A DNA stretch of 64,000 bases from contig CAWJRO010000010.1 of NCBI GenBank assembly GCA_963845285.1, forward strand, positions 37,184 to 101,183, given 5' to 3'. The position numbers and the translations under genes were made by a program. The notes below the pieces were generated by a model. That model made no database searches and had not been told where the DNA came from. It saw only the letters and a list, made by a program, of their open reading frames with translations. Below are positions 24,320 to 34,375 of the stretch, piece by piece (positions within the stretch are counted from its first letter, which is position 1; each line of letters begins with the position of its first letter). Source of the stretch: Methanobacterium_C sp963845285 (GTDB lineage: Archaea > Methanobacteriota > Methanobacteria > Methanobacteriales > Methanobacteriaceae).

Positions 24320-26764
24320 ATGGTGAAAGATCATAAAAAAGCCAAGATTAAAATTTCAGGGATGAGCTGTGTTTCATGTGCTAAAACCATTGAAAATTCA
24401 TTAGAAAATGTTGATGGAGTAACCAAAGCCCAAGTAAATCTCGGATCAGAAGAAGCAGACATAGAATACAATTCAACAAAGGTTAATCTTCAGGATATGG
24501 AAACTGCCGTTGAAGATGCAGGTTATGAAGTTATAAACAAAAAAGTTATCCTTAAAATTGGTGGAATGACCTGTGCCATGTGTGTAAAAGCAATTGAAGA
24601 TTCCATAAAAAAACTCGATGGAATAAGTGATATTAATGTTAATTTAAGCTCTGAAAAAGCTTATATAACCTACAATCCAAAAATGGTTACTGTATCAGAT
24701 ATGAAAAATGCTATTGAGGATACAGGCTATCAATATTTAGGAACAGAAGATGAAAAAACAGGTGATCTTGAAGAAAAAGTTAGAATGAAAGATCTGAAGG
24801 ATAAAAAAAACAGAACAATCGTAGGATTTGGTGTAGGAATACCTTTAATGGTTTTAATGTATTTACCTATTTCATTACCTATATCAATGGCTTTACTGTC
24901 ACTTATAATCTCATTTATACCGTTCGTTTACGTAAGTTACCCAATATTCACTGCAGCATATCGTTCACTCAAAAACAAAAATCTTAACATGGATGTAATG
25001 TATTCCATGGGTATAGGTGTTGCTTATGTTGCCAGTGTTCTTGGAACCTTCAATATTGTACTGACACCTGAATTCATGTTTTATGAAACGGCCCTTATAC
25101 TTGCAGCCTTCTTAATGTTAGGTAGATACTTAGAATCACGAGCTATTGGAAGAACATCAACTGCAATAAAGAAGTTGGTGGGTTTACAACCAAAAACTGC
25201 CATTGTTATTCATGATGGTTTGCAAACTGAAATTCCAATTGAAGATGTTCAAACAAAGGACATTGTAATGGTCAAACCTGGTGAAAGAATCCCAGTGGAT
25301 GGTAAAGTGGTTGATGGTGAAAGTTATGTTGATGAATCTGTAATCACCGGAGAGCCTATTCCTGCTTTTAAAAATAAAGGTAAAAATGTTGTTGGTGGAA
25401 CATTCAACAAAAATGGTGTCCTAAAATTTGAAGCTACAAAAATTGGGAAAGACACCATGTTATCCCAAATTATAAGGCTCGTGGAAGATGCTCAGGGTTC
25501 AAAACCTCCAGTTCAAAAAATTGCAGATAAGGCAGTGACATTTTTCATACCCACTTTACTGACGATAGCCATAGTGGCATTTATTGTGTGGTACCTGGTT
25601 TTTGGAAGTACCCTCCTTTTTTCCCTCACGGTGCTGATCTCAATTCTAGTAGTTGCATGTCCATGTGCTCTGGGACTGGCAACACCCACAGCAATCACTG
25701 TTGGAATTGGACGTGGAGCAGAATTAGGCATTCTTGTTAAAAATAGTGATGCCCTTGAAATATCTGAAAAATTAAATACAATCCTATTTGATAAAACAGG
25801 GACTCTTACAAAAGGTAAACCCGAAGTAACCGATATTATCACTGTAGGTATGGAAAAAACTGAACTTTTAATGTTTGCCGCAAGTGTGGAGAAAAATTCA
25901 CAGCATCCCCTTGGGGAAGCCATGGTTAAAAAAGCCAAAAAGGATGGTATCAAACTAAAAGACGTCAAAGAATTTGATACATTTGGAGGAAAAGGTATAA
26001 AAGCAACTGTAAAAGATAAAGAAATTTTTATTGGAAACAGAGCTTTATTTCATGATAACAACATTGAAATAACCAATGAAATTGATGAACAACGGGCTAA
26101 TCTAGAAAAACAGGGAAAAACTGCGATGTTAATAGCTATTAACAGGCAAACATCTGGAATAATTGCTGTAGCAGATACGTTGAAAGAAACTACAAAAGAT
26201 GCCATTGCAGAGCTTAAAAAAATGGGTTTAAAAGTTGTTATGATAACAGGGGATAATCAAAGAACTGCAAATGCAATTGCAAAACAAATTGGAATAGAAA
26301 ACGTGCTTGCAGAAGTTTTACCAGAAGAAAAAGCCCTTGAAGTAAAAAGACTTCAGGATAATGGTGAAATTGTGGCATTTGTAGGGGATGGAATCAATGA
26401 TGCTCCTGCTCTGGCCCAGTCAGACGTCGGAATAGCCATAGGAAGCGGCACAGATGTGGCAATAGAAAGTGGAAAAATAGTTCTTATCAAAGACAATTTA
26501 ATGGATGCTGCTGCCGGAGTGCAGTTAAGTAGAAAAGTAATGTCAAGAATAAAGCAGAACTTATTTTGGGCTTTTGCCTATAATGTTGTGCTTATTCCTG
26601 TTGCTGCAGGTGTTTTATACTCTGCTTGGGGTATTGTATTTCGACCAGAATTTGCAGGGCTTGCAATGGCTTTAAGCTCTGTAACTGTGGTTAGTTTATC
26701 TTTAATGTTAAAAGGATATGTACCTCCAGCCAAAAAATATAATAAGCAATTGAACAAGGTATAA
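24320..26764 (+). CDS. copA: copper-translocating P-type ATPase
   Basis: A P1B-type ATPase of 814 residues that exports Cu(I) across the cytoplasmic membrane. Two N-terminal heavy-metal domains carry GMSCVSCA (Cys17/Cys20) and GMTCAMCV (Cys85/Cys88). The metal-path motif CPC is at 447-449 (VVACPCALGLATP), the phosphorylated Asp491 in DKTGTLTKG, the His-Pro motif in SQHPLGEAMV, and the hinge in VGDGINDAPALAQSDVGIAI. CPC with two HMA domains fits the copper (P1B-1) group. The start follows GAGGGAAAA. Copper induction is plausible, but no regulator gene is adjacent. Confidence 0.95.
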   Translation: MVKDHKKAKIKISGMSCVSCAKTIENSLENVDGVTKAQVNLGSEEADIEYNSTKVNLQDMETAVEDAGYEVINKKVILKIGGMTCAMCVKAIEDSIKKLDGISDINVNLSSEKAYITYNPKMVTVSDMKNAIEDTGYQYLGTEDEKTGDLEEKVRMKDLKDKKNRTIVGFGVGIPLMVLMYLPISLPISMALLSLIISFIPFVYVSYPIFTAAYRSLKNKNLNMDVMYSMGIGVAYVASVLGTFNIVLTPEFMFYETALILAAFLMLGRYLESRAIGRTSTAIKKLVGLQPKTAIVIHDGLQTEIPIEDVQTKDIVMVKPGERIPVDGKVVDGESYVDESVITGEPIPAFKNKGKNVVGGTFNKNGVLKFEATKIGKDTMLSQIIRLVEDAQGSKPPVQKIADKAVTFFIPTLLTIAIVAFIVWYLVFGSTLLFSLTVLISILVVACPCALGLATPTAITVGIGRGAELGILVKNSDALEISEKLNTILFDKTGTLTKGKPEVTDIITVGMEKTELLMFAASVEKNSQHPLGEAMVKKAKKDGIKLKDVKEFDTFGGKGIKATVKDKEIFIGNRALFHDNNIEITNEIDEQRANLEKQGKTAMLIAINRQTSGIIAVADTLKETTKDAIAELKKMGLKVVMITGDNQRTANAIAKQIGIENVLAEVLPEEKALEVKRLQDNGEIVAFVGDGINDAPALAQSDVGIAIGSGTDVAIESGKIVLIKDNLMDAAAGVQLSRKVMSRIKQNLFWAFAYNVVLIPVAAGVLYSAWGIVFRPEFAGLAMALSSVTVVSLSLMLKGYVPPAKKYNKQLNKV

Positions 26765-26860
26765 ACTTAATTAGATAGGATATAAAGTAAGTTGTATAAT
26801 TCAACTTCCTATTTTTAACTTTTTATGTTGAATTGCAACAATTTAACTTTTTTTAAACAA

Positions 26861-28625
26861 GAGGCTGAGTCATTATTTTTTTTGTAAAATTATTTTTTTT
26901 TTGGATGGATTTTTGTTTTAGATAGGGGTTGTTGGGTTTTTTGGGATTATTTGGGTGGATTTTTTTGTTATTATGTTAAATATTCGTTTTATGTTGTGTG
27001 CTATGCATATTAGATTGTTTTCTGTTCTTATTTGTTCTAATCCCCTTGTATAATATTCTGTGAACTTTAAATTTTGTTTTATATTCCCAAATGGCCATTC
27101 AACGGTTTCTTTGCGTTTTGCAAATTCCAATTTCGCTTCAGGTGTTTCCATCTTTAAAAACATCTTTCTCGCTAAATCACCACTATAATCAGTTATTATC
27201 TTCATACGATTCTTTCCAGCGCAGCTGGTTTGATCTGAACATTTTAAACACTCATGGGTGTAATATTGTTCTCGTATTTTGTTATTATATCTATAAGTCT
27301 TTTGATATGATAATTTTTTATTATTTGGACAGATATATAACTTATTATGAGGATCATATTTGAAATTGTGCTTAGAAAATCTGTTTATATCTTTTTTACA
27401 TGTTTTAGCTGTATGTGCTTGTTTTCGGTTGGGTATATATGCATCTAATTTGTTTTCATGGATGTATTCCATATTGTCTTGTGTAAAGTATCCATTATCG
27501 GCACTTATGCATGTTTTAGTTGGTATTGGTCCTGTTGTTTTGATTATTTTTTTTATTTGTGGTATTAGTTGGTGGTGGTCTGTGGGTTGTTGTGTTACGC
27601 TGTTTGTGACTATTATTCCGGATTTATGGTCTACACTGATTTGGGAATTGTATGAGAATTCTATTTTATTCTTTTTATTTTTCATCCAGCGTGCATCTGG
27701 ATCTGTTAAGCTAACGGATTTTTGTCCTCCTTTTTTTAGTTGTTTTTCAACTTTTCCTAATTTTTCCAAAGTTTTCTTAGGATTTTTAAGTCCTTGCTCA
27801 ATAATATTGACTGCGGATTTTTTAGGTCGATTTTCTTCTTTATTCTTGCTTTCATTATCTTCCATTTCTTTAAATATTTCTTTAATCAATTTTTTTCTTT
27901 CTTCTTTATTTAAAGGCATTTTAATATCATTATCGTTGTCTTCACCGTATAATTCGTCTTCTTCTTTGTCAACATCAATTCCTTTTTGAATTATTTTTTT
28001 AATTGTTTGTATTTCTTTTTCTGTTAAATTATTGTTGTTAGAAGCGTTTGCTTTGATTTTTGTGCCGTCAATGGCGATATGTTCCAAATTAAGCATACCT
28101 GATTTCTTTGCAGTTAATACAGTAACCTGAAATGCTTTTTCTATCAATTTTTTAGCTTCAATTTTAAATCTTAAAATTGTCCTAAAATCTGGTGATTCAA
28201 CACCAGATAAATACGTATAAATGAAATTTTCATTTGTAAGTTTCATAATCTTTCTCGATGAAAAAACACCATCCACAGCAGCCATTAAAACTATTCTCAT
28301 TAACATACGTCGCGAATAAGCAGGTTTACCAGGCTTATATCGATATTTATTCTCAAGATCACTAAAATCTAACTGATCAACCATATCCACAATAAAAAAA
28401 CATATATGATTCTTTGGAATGAACTCTTTCAAATCTACTGGCACTAAAAAAGTCTGACCCATTCTATCTTCACGTAAAACCATAAACATAACCTCCAAAC
28501 AAACACAAACACTATAATAAATACTAGAATAACCACAAATATATAATTAACCATCACAAAAAGCCAATAAAAAAAAGATAATAATAACAAACCATAAAAA
28601 AATAATATAATTATGGGTCAGCCTC
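26861..28625 (-). mobile_element. IS1182-like insertion sequence (1765 bp, TSD ACAA)
   Basis: The left end reads GAGGCTGAGTCATTAT and the right end, reversed, GAGGCTGACCCATAATTAT. ACAA flanks both ends as a 4-bp target duplication. One transposase gene fills the element. The complete ends, intact gene and perfect duplication indicate a recent insertion. Its ends match those of the scattered MITEs. Confidence 0.95.
26918..28483 (-). CDS. IS1182-family transposase
   Basis: A DDE transposase of 521 residues, apparently intact. The N terminus (REDRMGQTFLVPVDLKEFIP, KPAYSRRMLMRIVLMAAVDG) is the DUF772-type region. The catalytic acidic residues lie in AIDGTKIKANAS, ISADNGYFTQDN and ETVEWPFGNIKQNLKF. 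Between them is a Lys/Glu-rich insertion. A four-Cys-type segment (HECLKCSDQTSC) is usual in this family. ATG 28483 follows GGAGGTTATGTTT; a TTG at 28498 upstream is less likely. It probably also mobilises the MITEs. Confidence 0.93.
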   Translation of the reverse strand: MVLREDRMGQTFLVPVDLKEFIPKNHICFFIVDMVDQLDFSDLENKYRYKPGKPAYSRRMLMRIVLMAAVDGVFSSRKIMKLTNENFIYTYLSGVESPDFRTILRFKIEAKKLIEKAFQVTVLTAKKSGMLNLEHIAIDGTKIKANASNNNNLTEKEIQTIKKIIQKGIDVDKEEDELYGEDNDNDIKMPLNKEERKKLIKEIFKEMEDNESKNKEENRPKKSAVNIIEQGLKNPKKTLEKLGKVEKQLKKGGQKSVSLTDPDARWMKNKKNKIEFSYNSQISVDHKSGIIVTNSVTQQPTDHHQLIPQIKKIIKTTGPIPTKTCISADNGYFTQDNMEYIHENKLDAYIPNRKQAHTAKTCKKDINRFSKHNFKYDPHNKLYICPNNKKLSYQKTYRYNNKIREQYYTHECLKCSDQTSCAGKNRMKIITDYSGDLARKMFLKMETPEAKLEFAKRKETVEWPFGNIKQNLKFTEYYTRGLEQIRTENNLICIAHNIKRIFNIITKKSTQIIPKNPTTPI

Positions 28626-28656
28626 ACAAATGAAATTATTAATTTTTTAAAGAAAT

Positions 28657-28752
28657 GAGGTTATTTAATAATTCAAAATCCGTGAATAACAAGAAGGCTT
28701 TAAATTCAAAAGTAAACAAAATAGAACTGTTAAAAATTTTATGTGACAACTC
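28657..28752 (+). mobile_element. MITE copy 5 (decayed)
   Basis: Starts GAGGTTATTTAATAATTC, keeps the core AAGGCTTTAAATTCAAAAGT and ends ATGTGACAACTC. It is shortened and diverged, lies 31 bp from the IS, and precedes an intact MITE at 28804. Confidence 0.65.
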
Positions 28753-28803
28753 AAAAATGAAAAATTTGATAATGTAAAAATTTGTAAATAAAATTTGTTT
28801 TAT

Positions 28804-28909
28804 GAGGATGTCTCATAGTTCAAAATTTGCAAAAAAATAAGGATAAATAAAGCTTTAAATTCAAAAATAAGCAAAATATATGCGTCAAAAGTGATTATGA
28901 GACAACCTC
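28804..28909 (+). mobile_element. MITE copy 6 (106 bp, TSD TTAT)
   Basis: Starts GAGGATGTCTCATAGTTC and ends ATTATGAGACAACCTC. TTAT flanks both sides. Confidence 0.9.
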
Positions 28910-29047
28910 TTATATGTAAAAAAAGTTAAAAATGATTTAATAAGAAATTTACAATAATTTAGTTATTGAGACAAAATTTGAAGACCTTAAATTATCCAAA
29001 TAACTTCAATTTAACTAATTCTTCTCATTTAATTAATTTTTATCAAC

Positions 29048-29722
29048 TTAAATCCTTTTAAGGGTTTTCACTTTACCATCTGCCCCAATAAGGACCTCAT
29101 CTGCTAATCCTGTAAACAAGCCGTTTTCAACAACACCTGGAATTGAATTTAACTCAACTTCAAGGTCCCATGGGTTTCCTATCTCTTCAAATGCCACATC
29201 CAGTACGAAATTACCATTGTCTGTTACCACAGGGCCGTCCTTACGTTCAGCCATTCTCAAGGCAGGTTCACCACCAATTATTTCAATATTACGCTGAACA
29301 ACCCTCATAGCTTCAGGAATGACTTCTACAGGTACGGGCATGCCTCCAAGTTGATTCACAATCTTTGAAGAATCCACGATCACCACAAAACGGGCTGCTG
29401 AACCATCAACTATCTTTTCCATTGTATGGGCTGCACCTCCACCTTTTATAAGGTTTAAGTCCGGATCCACCTCATCAGCACCGTCCACTGCTATATCAAT
29501 GTCGTGTTCATTGAGGGTTGTCACAGGAATTTGTGATTCTTTAGCAAGGAAAAAAGATTGGTAAGAAGTGGGTATTCCCATAATTTCTATTTCCTCTTTT
29601 TGTACCCGTTCACCAAGTTTTTCTATGAAGTAATGAGTTGTTGAACCTGTTCCAAGTCCAACTATGTCTCCATCTCTCACAAGTTTTGCTGCCTCGTATC
29701 CAACTATTCTTTTAAGTTCCAT
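29048..29722 (-). CDS. rpiA: ribose-5-phosphate isomerase A
   Basis: Interconverts ribose 5-phosphate and ribulose 5-phosphate. The product is 224 residues with DIVGLGTGSTTHYFIEKL (phosphate loop), DIAVDGADEVDPDLNLIKGG and GGGAAHTMEKIV, the core of RpiA, and the C-terminal VVTDNGNFVLDV. ATG 29722 follows GAGAGGAATACTT; an ATG five codons upstream lacks such a site. It lies 33 bp after the UPF0179 gene, probably in one operon. Confidence 0.95.
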   Translation of the reverse strand: MELKRIVGYEAAKLVRDGDIVGLGTGSTTHYFIEKLGERVQKEEIEIMGIPTSYQSFFLAKESQIPVTTLNEHDIDIAVDGADEVDPDLNLIKGGGAAHTMEKIVDGSAARFVVIVDSSKIVNQLGGMPVPVEVIPEAMRVVQRNIEIIGGEPALRMAERKDGPVVTDNGNFVLDVAFEEIGNPWDLEVELNSIPGVVENGLFTGLADEVLIGADGKVKTLKRI

Positions 29723-29755
29723 AAGTATTCCTCTCATCTTAATAAATCGATAATT

Positions 29756-30187
29756 TCAGCACCTCAAAAGTACTGTAGTTAAGTCAAGACCCTTTGCACA
29801 CTCAATATTTATTTTTCCAATTTTTTTAACTATCTTACATTTATCTTCTAAATATAGACCCTCTGGAAAACACAGTTCCCTTATTGAACATTCTTCATCA
29901 CATTCTTGCGGATTAAATACAAATTTAGATCCTTCAAATGCCTTTTTAGAATCTATAGCTGTTTTTATATTTGCTTTATCAACTTCAACCACCTTTACTT
30001 TTCCTCCTTCATGGAGGAGACATGGATGTTCTGTGTCTTTCACATCTTTTATCACGTACATTCTCCCACTTTCGAGGGGATTTATGCATGTGTTTTTAAA
30101 TCTACATTTTTCACATTCTGAAGAAGCACCGTAGTGCATGAATACAAGTCCTTTTTCTGCAAGATTCTTTCCTATAAGTGTTATCAT
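29756..30187 (-). CDS. UPF0179 family protein
   Basis: A 143-residue archaeal protein of unknown function. Cysteines occur in clusters (CEKCRFKNTCINP near residue 24, CDEECSIRELCFP near residue 95, and single Cys near 116, 130 and at the C terminus), which suggests a metal or iron-sulfur site. The length and these clusters match UPF0179. The start follows GGTGATAAT. It is the upstream gene of a probable operon with rpiA. Confidence 0.85.
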   Translation of the reverse strand: MITLIGKNLAEKGLVFMHYGASSECEKCRFKNTCINPLESGRMYVIKDVKDTEHPCLLHEGGKVKVVEVDKANIKTAIDSKKAFEGSKFVFNPQECDEECSIRELCFPEGLYLEDKCKIVKKIGKINIECAKGLDLTTVLLRC

Positions 30188-30649
30188 ATTATCACCGGGT
30201 AAATTAGAGGATTTTATTCCTCATTTTGATTTAGTAAAACTGTTAATTAGTTACAAATGAAATTTTAGTAATTTATTAAAATCTATTAAAAATAGTATAT
30301 ATGTTAAATAATATAAATATGATTTAAATTTCTGTTGAGTTAATGAAAAAAAAGTTTAAAAATTAATTTAAATGGATTTTTACCACAAAAACAACTTTAA
30401 GAACTTCATTTAAAAGTAAATAACTTCCCTTATTCCATTTAAACTCAAAATATTCAAATCAAAATAAATTGGATTCTAATAAAAAATGGATTTTAATAAA
30501 ATAAAAATTAGGAATTTATCCCAAATCACAATATATCCAAATAAAATACCTTTTTTTAATTTGTTTTTATCCAAAAATTCAATGAAAAACTGGAGCTTTA
30601 ATTTAAAAACTCAAATTTTATAACACTCCTTTATAAAACTCTTTTCAGG
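30188..30649. other. AT-rich intergenic region
   Basis: About 460 bp upstream of the UPF0179 gene and downstream of egsA. No gene or repeat was recognised; it should contain the operon promoter. Confidence 0.55.
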
Positions 30650-31693
30650 TTATATAACTCCCGTTGTGATTGCCAGTGCTTCTGCTGATTCCTCTGTAAG
30701 CCCCCGATCCCCCAGAATTGTGTATCGTTCCTTACGGATTGTATGGGCTTTTGTAAGAGCTTCTATAATATATTCTGGCTCAATTCCTATTTCATGAGCA
30801 GTTGTAGGGGCTTTAATAATTTTTAATGTATCTCTTATATATTTCCAGTCTCCTCCATGGAGATACATCATCATTATGGTTCCTAAACCACATTGTTCAC
30901 CGTGAAGTGCTGGTTTTGGTGCCACAATGTCCAAAGCATGGCTGAATTTATGCTCCGAACCACTTGCAGGCCTACTTGTACCTGCAATACTTATGGCAAT
31001 TCCACTGCTTATCAAAGCTTTAACAACCAGACCTGCACTCTCTGCAAGTCCTTCTTTTATGGCATCGGCAGATTTCATTGTCATTTTTGCAGTCATAAGA
31101 GATAAAGCTGATGCAGAATCGCTATAATACTCGTTCAGTAACCTGTGAGACAGTTGCCAGTCCAATATCGCAGTGTAATTGGATATAATATCACCACAAC
31201 CCGCTGCAAGTAACCTGAAGGGTGCTTTGCTTATGATTGACGTATCTGCAATAACACCAAGGGGCGGTTTTGCCTCAAGCGAAACATTACCTCCTTCATT
31301 TTTTATTGAAGCCCGTGTTGATGCTATTCCATCATGGGATGCTGCTGTTGGCACACTTATAAAGTGAATTCCCGATCTGGTAGATGCAAGCTTTGCAACA
31401 TCTATAACCTTCCCGCCACCAACGCCTAGAACAATTGAAGCACTTCCAATTCCATCTTGAACTTCCATGACAGCCTCTTTTGATGCTTTTTCGATTGTAA
31501 TGTTTTCAACTTCAAACCCTTCATCCTGAAGGCTTTCAATTGCTTTTTCTCCTGCAATTTTAAGGGTATGATGTCCTGTTACAACTAGAACTTTACCACT
31601 AATCCTTAAATCCTTGCAGATAGCACCGGTTTTCTCAATAACTCCTTCACCAGTGTGTATTTCCCGAGGGAGCTGAATCTTTTGAAAATCCAT
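30650..31693 (-). CDS. egsA: sn-glycerol-1-phosphate dehydrogenase
   Basis: Reduces dihydroxyacetone phosphate to glycerol 1-phosphate, setting the stereochemistry of archaeal membrane lipids. The 347-residue protein has the NAD(P)-binding SIVLGVGGGKVIDVAK, SVPTAASHDGIASTRAS and zinc-binding segments AAGCGDIISNYTA, SGSEHKFSHALD and ALHGEQCGLGT. Length and motifs are standard for EgsA. The gene is divergent from proS. Confidence 0.96.
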   Translation of the reverse strand: MDFQKIQLPREIHTGEGVIEKTGAICKDLRISGKVLVVTGHHTLKIAGEKAIESLQDEGFEVENITIEKASKEAVMEVQDGIGSASIVLGVGGGKVIDVAKLASTRSGIHFISVPTAASHDGIASTRASIKNEGGNVSLEAKPPLGVIADTSIISKAPFRLLAAGCGDIISNYTAILDWQLSHRLLNEYYSDSASALSLMTAKMTMKSADAIKEGLAESAGLVVKALISSGIAISIAGTSRPASGSEHKFSHALDIVAPKPALHGEQCGLGTIMMMYLHGGDWKYIRDTLKIIKAPTTAHEIGIEPEYIIEALTKAHTIRKERYTILGDRGLTEESAEALAITTGVI

Positions 31694-32157
31694 TTTATCG
31701 TACCTTTTGTATCATTACTATGTGAAATCCTGTAATAAAATAATTTTCGATTTTTTTCTTTTAATCCATTAATCAGTTCTCTTAAATTCAATAAAATTTT
31801 CTCTTCAATGTAACCAGATCAAATTAAATATAACTAGATCAAATTAAAAAAATTTATATTACCATTTCACTAATGTGAAATAATAAAATTCAACTTTTCT
31901 TAGATATCTTAACTTATATAAACCTCATATAAACCACTATGCTAAAATTCCCCTATTTAAATACTTATTATAAAAAATTTAAAAGTTACAATGATTATAT
32001 AAAACAATAGAATAGAAATTAAAATTATAAAATACAATTATAAAATTATTGAATAAAACTTTGAAGTATATCTTCAACAATTTTAATAAAAAAATGAAAT
32101 TAAATCTTATTCCATAAAAATCCAAGGATTTAATGAAATATTAATAATGGTGAATAA
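31694..32157. other. divergent promoter region egsA/proS
   Basis: About 460 bp, very AT-rich, between divergent genes. Several TATA-like stretches occur (for example CTTATATAAACCTC near 31913), but none can be assigned with certainty to either gene. Confidence 0.5.
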
Positions 32158-33567
32158 ATGACTGATTTCAGCGAATGGTTCCACAATATTCTAGAAGAAG
32201 CAGAAATAATCGATACTCGTTACCCTATAAAAGGAATGCACGTTTGGCTTCCCCAGGGCTTCAAAATAAGAAAGTACACACTGAAAATTTTAAAAGAAAT
32301 CCTTGATGAAGATCATGAGGAAGTGCTTTTCCCGCTACTGATACCAGAAAGCGAACTTGCAAAGGAAGCAATTCATGTTAAAGGGTTTGAAACTGAAGTT
32401 TATTGGGTAACACACGGCGGTCTCAACGAACTTAACGAAAAACTCGCTTTGAGGCCTACAAGTGAAACAGCCATGTATCCAATGTTTTCATTATGGGTAC
32501 GCTCACACACAGACCTTCCTATGAAGTTTTATCAGGTAGTTAACACTTTCAGGTACGAAACTAGACATACAAGGCCACTTATAAGGGTTCGAGAGATTAC
32601 AACCTTTGAAGAAGCACATACATTACATGCCTCAAGGGAAGATGCAGCAAAACAGGTTGAAAATGCTGTTGAAATTTACAAGACCTTCTTCAACATATTG
32701 GGAATACCTTACGTCGTAACCAAAAGGCCTGAATGGGATAAATTCCCAGGGGCGGATTATACAATGGCATTTGATACATTACTGCCCGATGGTAAAACCC
32801 TTCAGATCGCAACTGTGCACAATCTGGGCCAGACATTTGCAAAAACATTTGATATAACCTATGAAACAGCTGAAGGCGCACATAAATATGTTTATCAGAC
32901 ATGTTATGGTCTATCTGACAGAGTTATAGCTTCTATCATTGGTATACATGGTGATGAAGCAGGACTCTTCTTACCTCCTGAAATTGCTCCTTACCAAGTT
33001 GTTATAGTTCCCATAATTTTCAAAAAAGGAAGTGAAGAGGTTCTGGAATTCTGTAGAAACCTTGAAGCAACTTTAAAATCTGAAGGTATAAGAGTTCATT
33101 TTGATGATAGGGATATAAGGGCAGGCAAAAAATATTATGAATGGGAAATGAGAGGAGTACCACTTCGAATTGATGTAGGACCAAGGGATATTGCAAATAA
33201 AAAGATTGTAACTGTTAAAAGGGACAAAAAAGCAAAAGAAATTGTGGACTTCAAACAAGAAAACATTGCAGAAGATGTTAAAACCATACTGAATAATATA
33301 ACAACGAATATGGGAGATAAATCCTGGAAATCATTTAATAAGGAAGTCAGAAGTGTTGAAACTCTTGAGGAAGCAACAGAAAAAATATCAAAACATAATG
33401 GTATAATTTCTTTTGGCTGGTGCGGAGATGAGGCCTGTGGCAAAGAACTTGAAGAAAAAGTAAACGTGGATGTCCTCGGAATTCAAAGTGAAATTGAGGA
33501 TGGTAAAGTATGTATAAACTGCGGTAAACCTGCAAAACACATTGCACTTATAGCAAAAACATATTAA
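32158..33567 (+). CDS. proS: prolyl-tRNA synthetase (archaeal type)
   Basis: Charges tRNA-Pro. The 469-residue protein is the archaeal/eukaryal-type ProRS, without the editing insert of the bacterial type. Class II motifs are seen as LALRPTSETAMYPMF and FRYETRHTRPLIRVREITTF, with IIGIHGDEAGLFLPPEIAPY following. The C-terminal domain has FGWCGDEACGKELE and VCINCGKPAKH, a zinc-binding module. It is the first gene of a plus-strand run ending with the zinc-ribbon gene. Confidence 0.96.
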   Translation: MTDFSEWFHNILEEAEIIDTRYPIKGMHVWLPQGFKIRKYTLKILKEILDEDHEEVLFPLLIPESELAKEAIHVKGFETEVYWVTHGGLNELNEKLALRPTSETAMYPMFSLWVRSHTDLPMKFYQVVNTFRYETRHTRPLIRVREITTFEEAHTLHASREDAAKQVENAVEIYKTFFNILGIPYVVTKRPEWDKFPGADYTMAFDTLLPDGKTLQIATVHNLGQTFAKTFDITYETAEGAHKYVYQTCYGLSDRVIASIIGIHGDEAGLFLPPEIAPYQVVIVPIIFKKGSEEVLEFCRNLEATLKSEGIRVHFDDRDIRAGKKYYEWEMRGVPLRIDVGPRDIANKKIVTVKRDKKAKEIVDFKQENIAEDVKTILNNITTNMGDKSWKSFNKEVRSVETLEEATEKISKHNGIISFGWCGDEACGKELEEKVNVDVLGIQSEIEDGKVCINCGKPAKHIALIAKTY

Positions 33568-33589
33568 AAAAAGATTTGAGGGGAATGGA

Positions 33590-34282
33590 ATGAATCTAAG
33601 AGTAATTCTTCTTGTATTTGTGATTTTCATCTTTGCAGTTGGATTTGGAGTAATGAGCTACTCTCAATCCCTGGGAGTACCATTGAAACAAGCCTATGAT
33701 GAGGGTAAAGTAACGGTTGTGCAGAACACAACAGCAGGAACAGTTCCACATGTAGTTATAGTACACAATAATGGTACAAAACCTGTGAAACTTCAAAAAG
33801 GAGATCTACTTAAAAGTAATTCTTCTCAGGACCTTGTGATTGCTGAAAATGTTAATGTACCGCAAAACTCAACAGGAAATGTTAATGCATACTGTTTTGA
33901 ACCTGGACAAGAAGCAGTTCAGGGAACAAAACTTCAACCATCAACAACCACAGCATCAACTCAAATAAAACAAATTATAGATAATTCAAATCCATCTGAT
34001 GTTCAAAATGCCACTTCAGCCCAGCTGCAAATATGGATTATTGTATCAGGAGGGAATTTGGATATTTACAGTGGAGAACCAGCTGCACTGGTCGATAACC
34101 AGGGAATAACCTTTTCAAAACTTCGCCAGGAACTGGCAACTGCCAGATCTTCTGTCATGACCATGTTCAACATCAGCTCTGAAGGACTGACAAATTTAAC
34201 ACAAAACAGTACAACAACATCTTCAGGCGTTCAGGGTTTCTTTGATGATTTTACGAGCTGGATAAAGGGTTTAGGGATATAA
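33590..34282 (+). CDS. membrane-anchored or secreted hypothetical protein
   Basis: A 230-residue protein with an N-terminal hydrophobic segment (RVILLVFVIFIFAVGFGVM) that acts as signal peptide or anchor, followed by an extracellular Ser/Thr/Asn-rich domain with a short beta-rich part (HVVIVHNNGTKPVKLQKGD, then QNSTGNVNAYCFEPGQEAV). The ATG follows GAGGGGAATGGA, and it lies 22 bp after proS, so it is probably co-transcribed. No family was recognised with certainty. Confidence 0.75.
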   Translation: MNLRVILLVFVIFIFAVGFGVMSYSQSLGVPLKQAYDEGKVTVVQNTTAGTVPHVVIVHNNGTKPVKLQKGDLLKSNSSQDLVIAENVNVPQNSTGNVNAYCFEPGQEAVQGTKLQPSTTTASTQIKQIIDNSNPSDVQNATSAQLQIWIIVSGGNLDIYSGEPAALVDNQGITFSKLRQELATARSSVMTMFNISSEGLTNLTQNSTTTSSGVQGFFDDFTSWIKGLGI

Positions 34283-34375
34283 TTATGGTTTTATGAGATG
34301 GATAAATGGTTTGAAGTGTAATTAAATAGAACAGAACAATTAATTAAAATTATATTAAATGGAAAGGGTTCGTTG

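Noticed and set aside
25513..25968. A 151-codon minus-strand ORF
   Set aside because: It lies wholly inside copA on the opposite strand, has no family resemblance and is explained by the codon use of copA.
27360..27989. A 209-codon plus-strand ORF rich in Phe, Ser and Leu
   Set aside because: It is antisense to the transposase gene and its composition reflects the complementary Lys/Glu/Asn-rich codons. No ribosome binding site precedes it.
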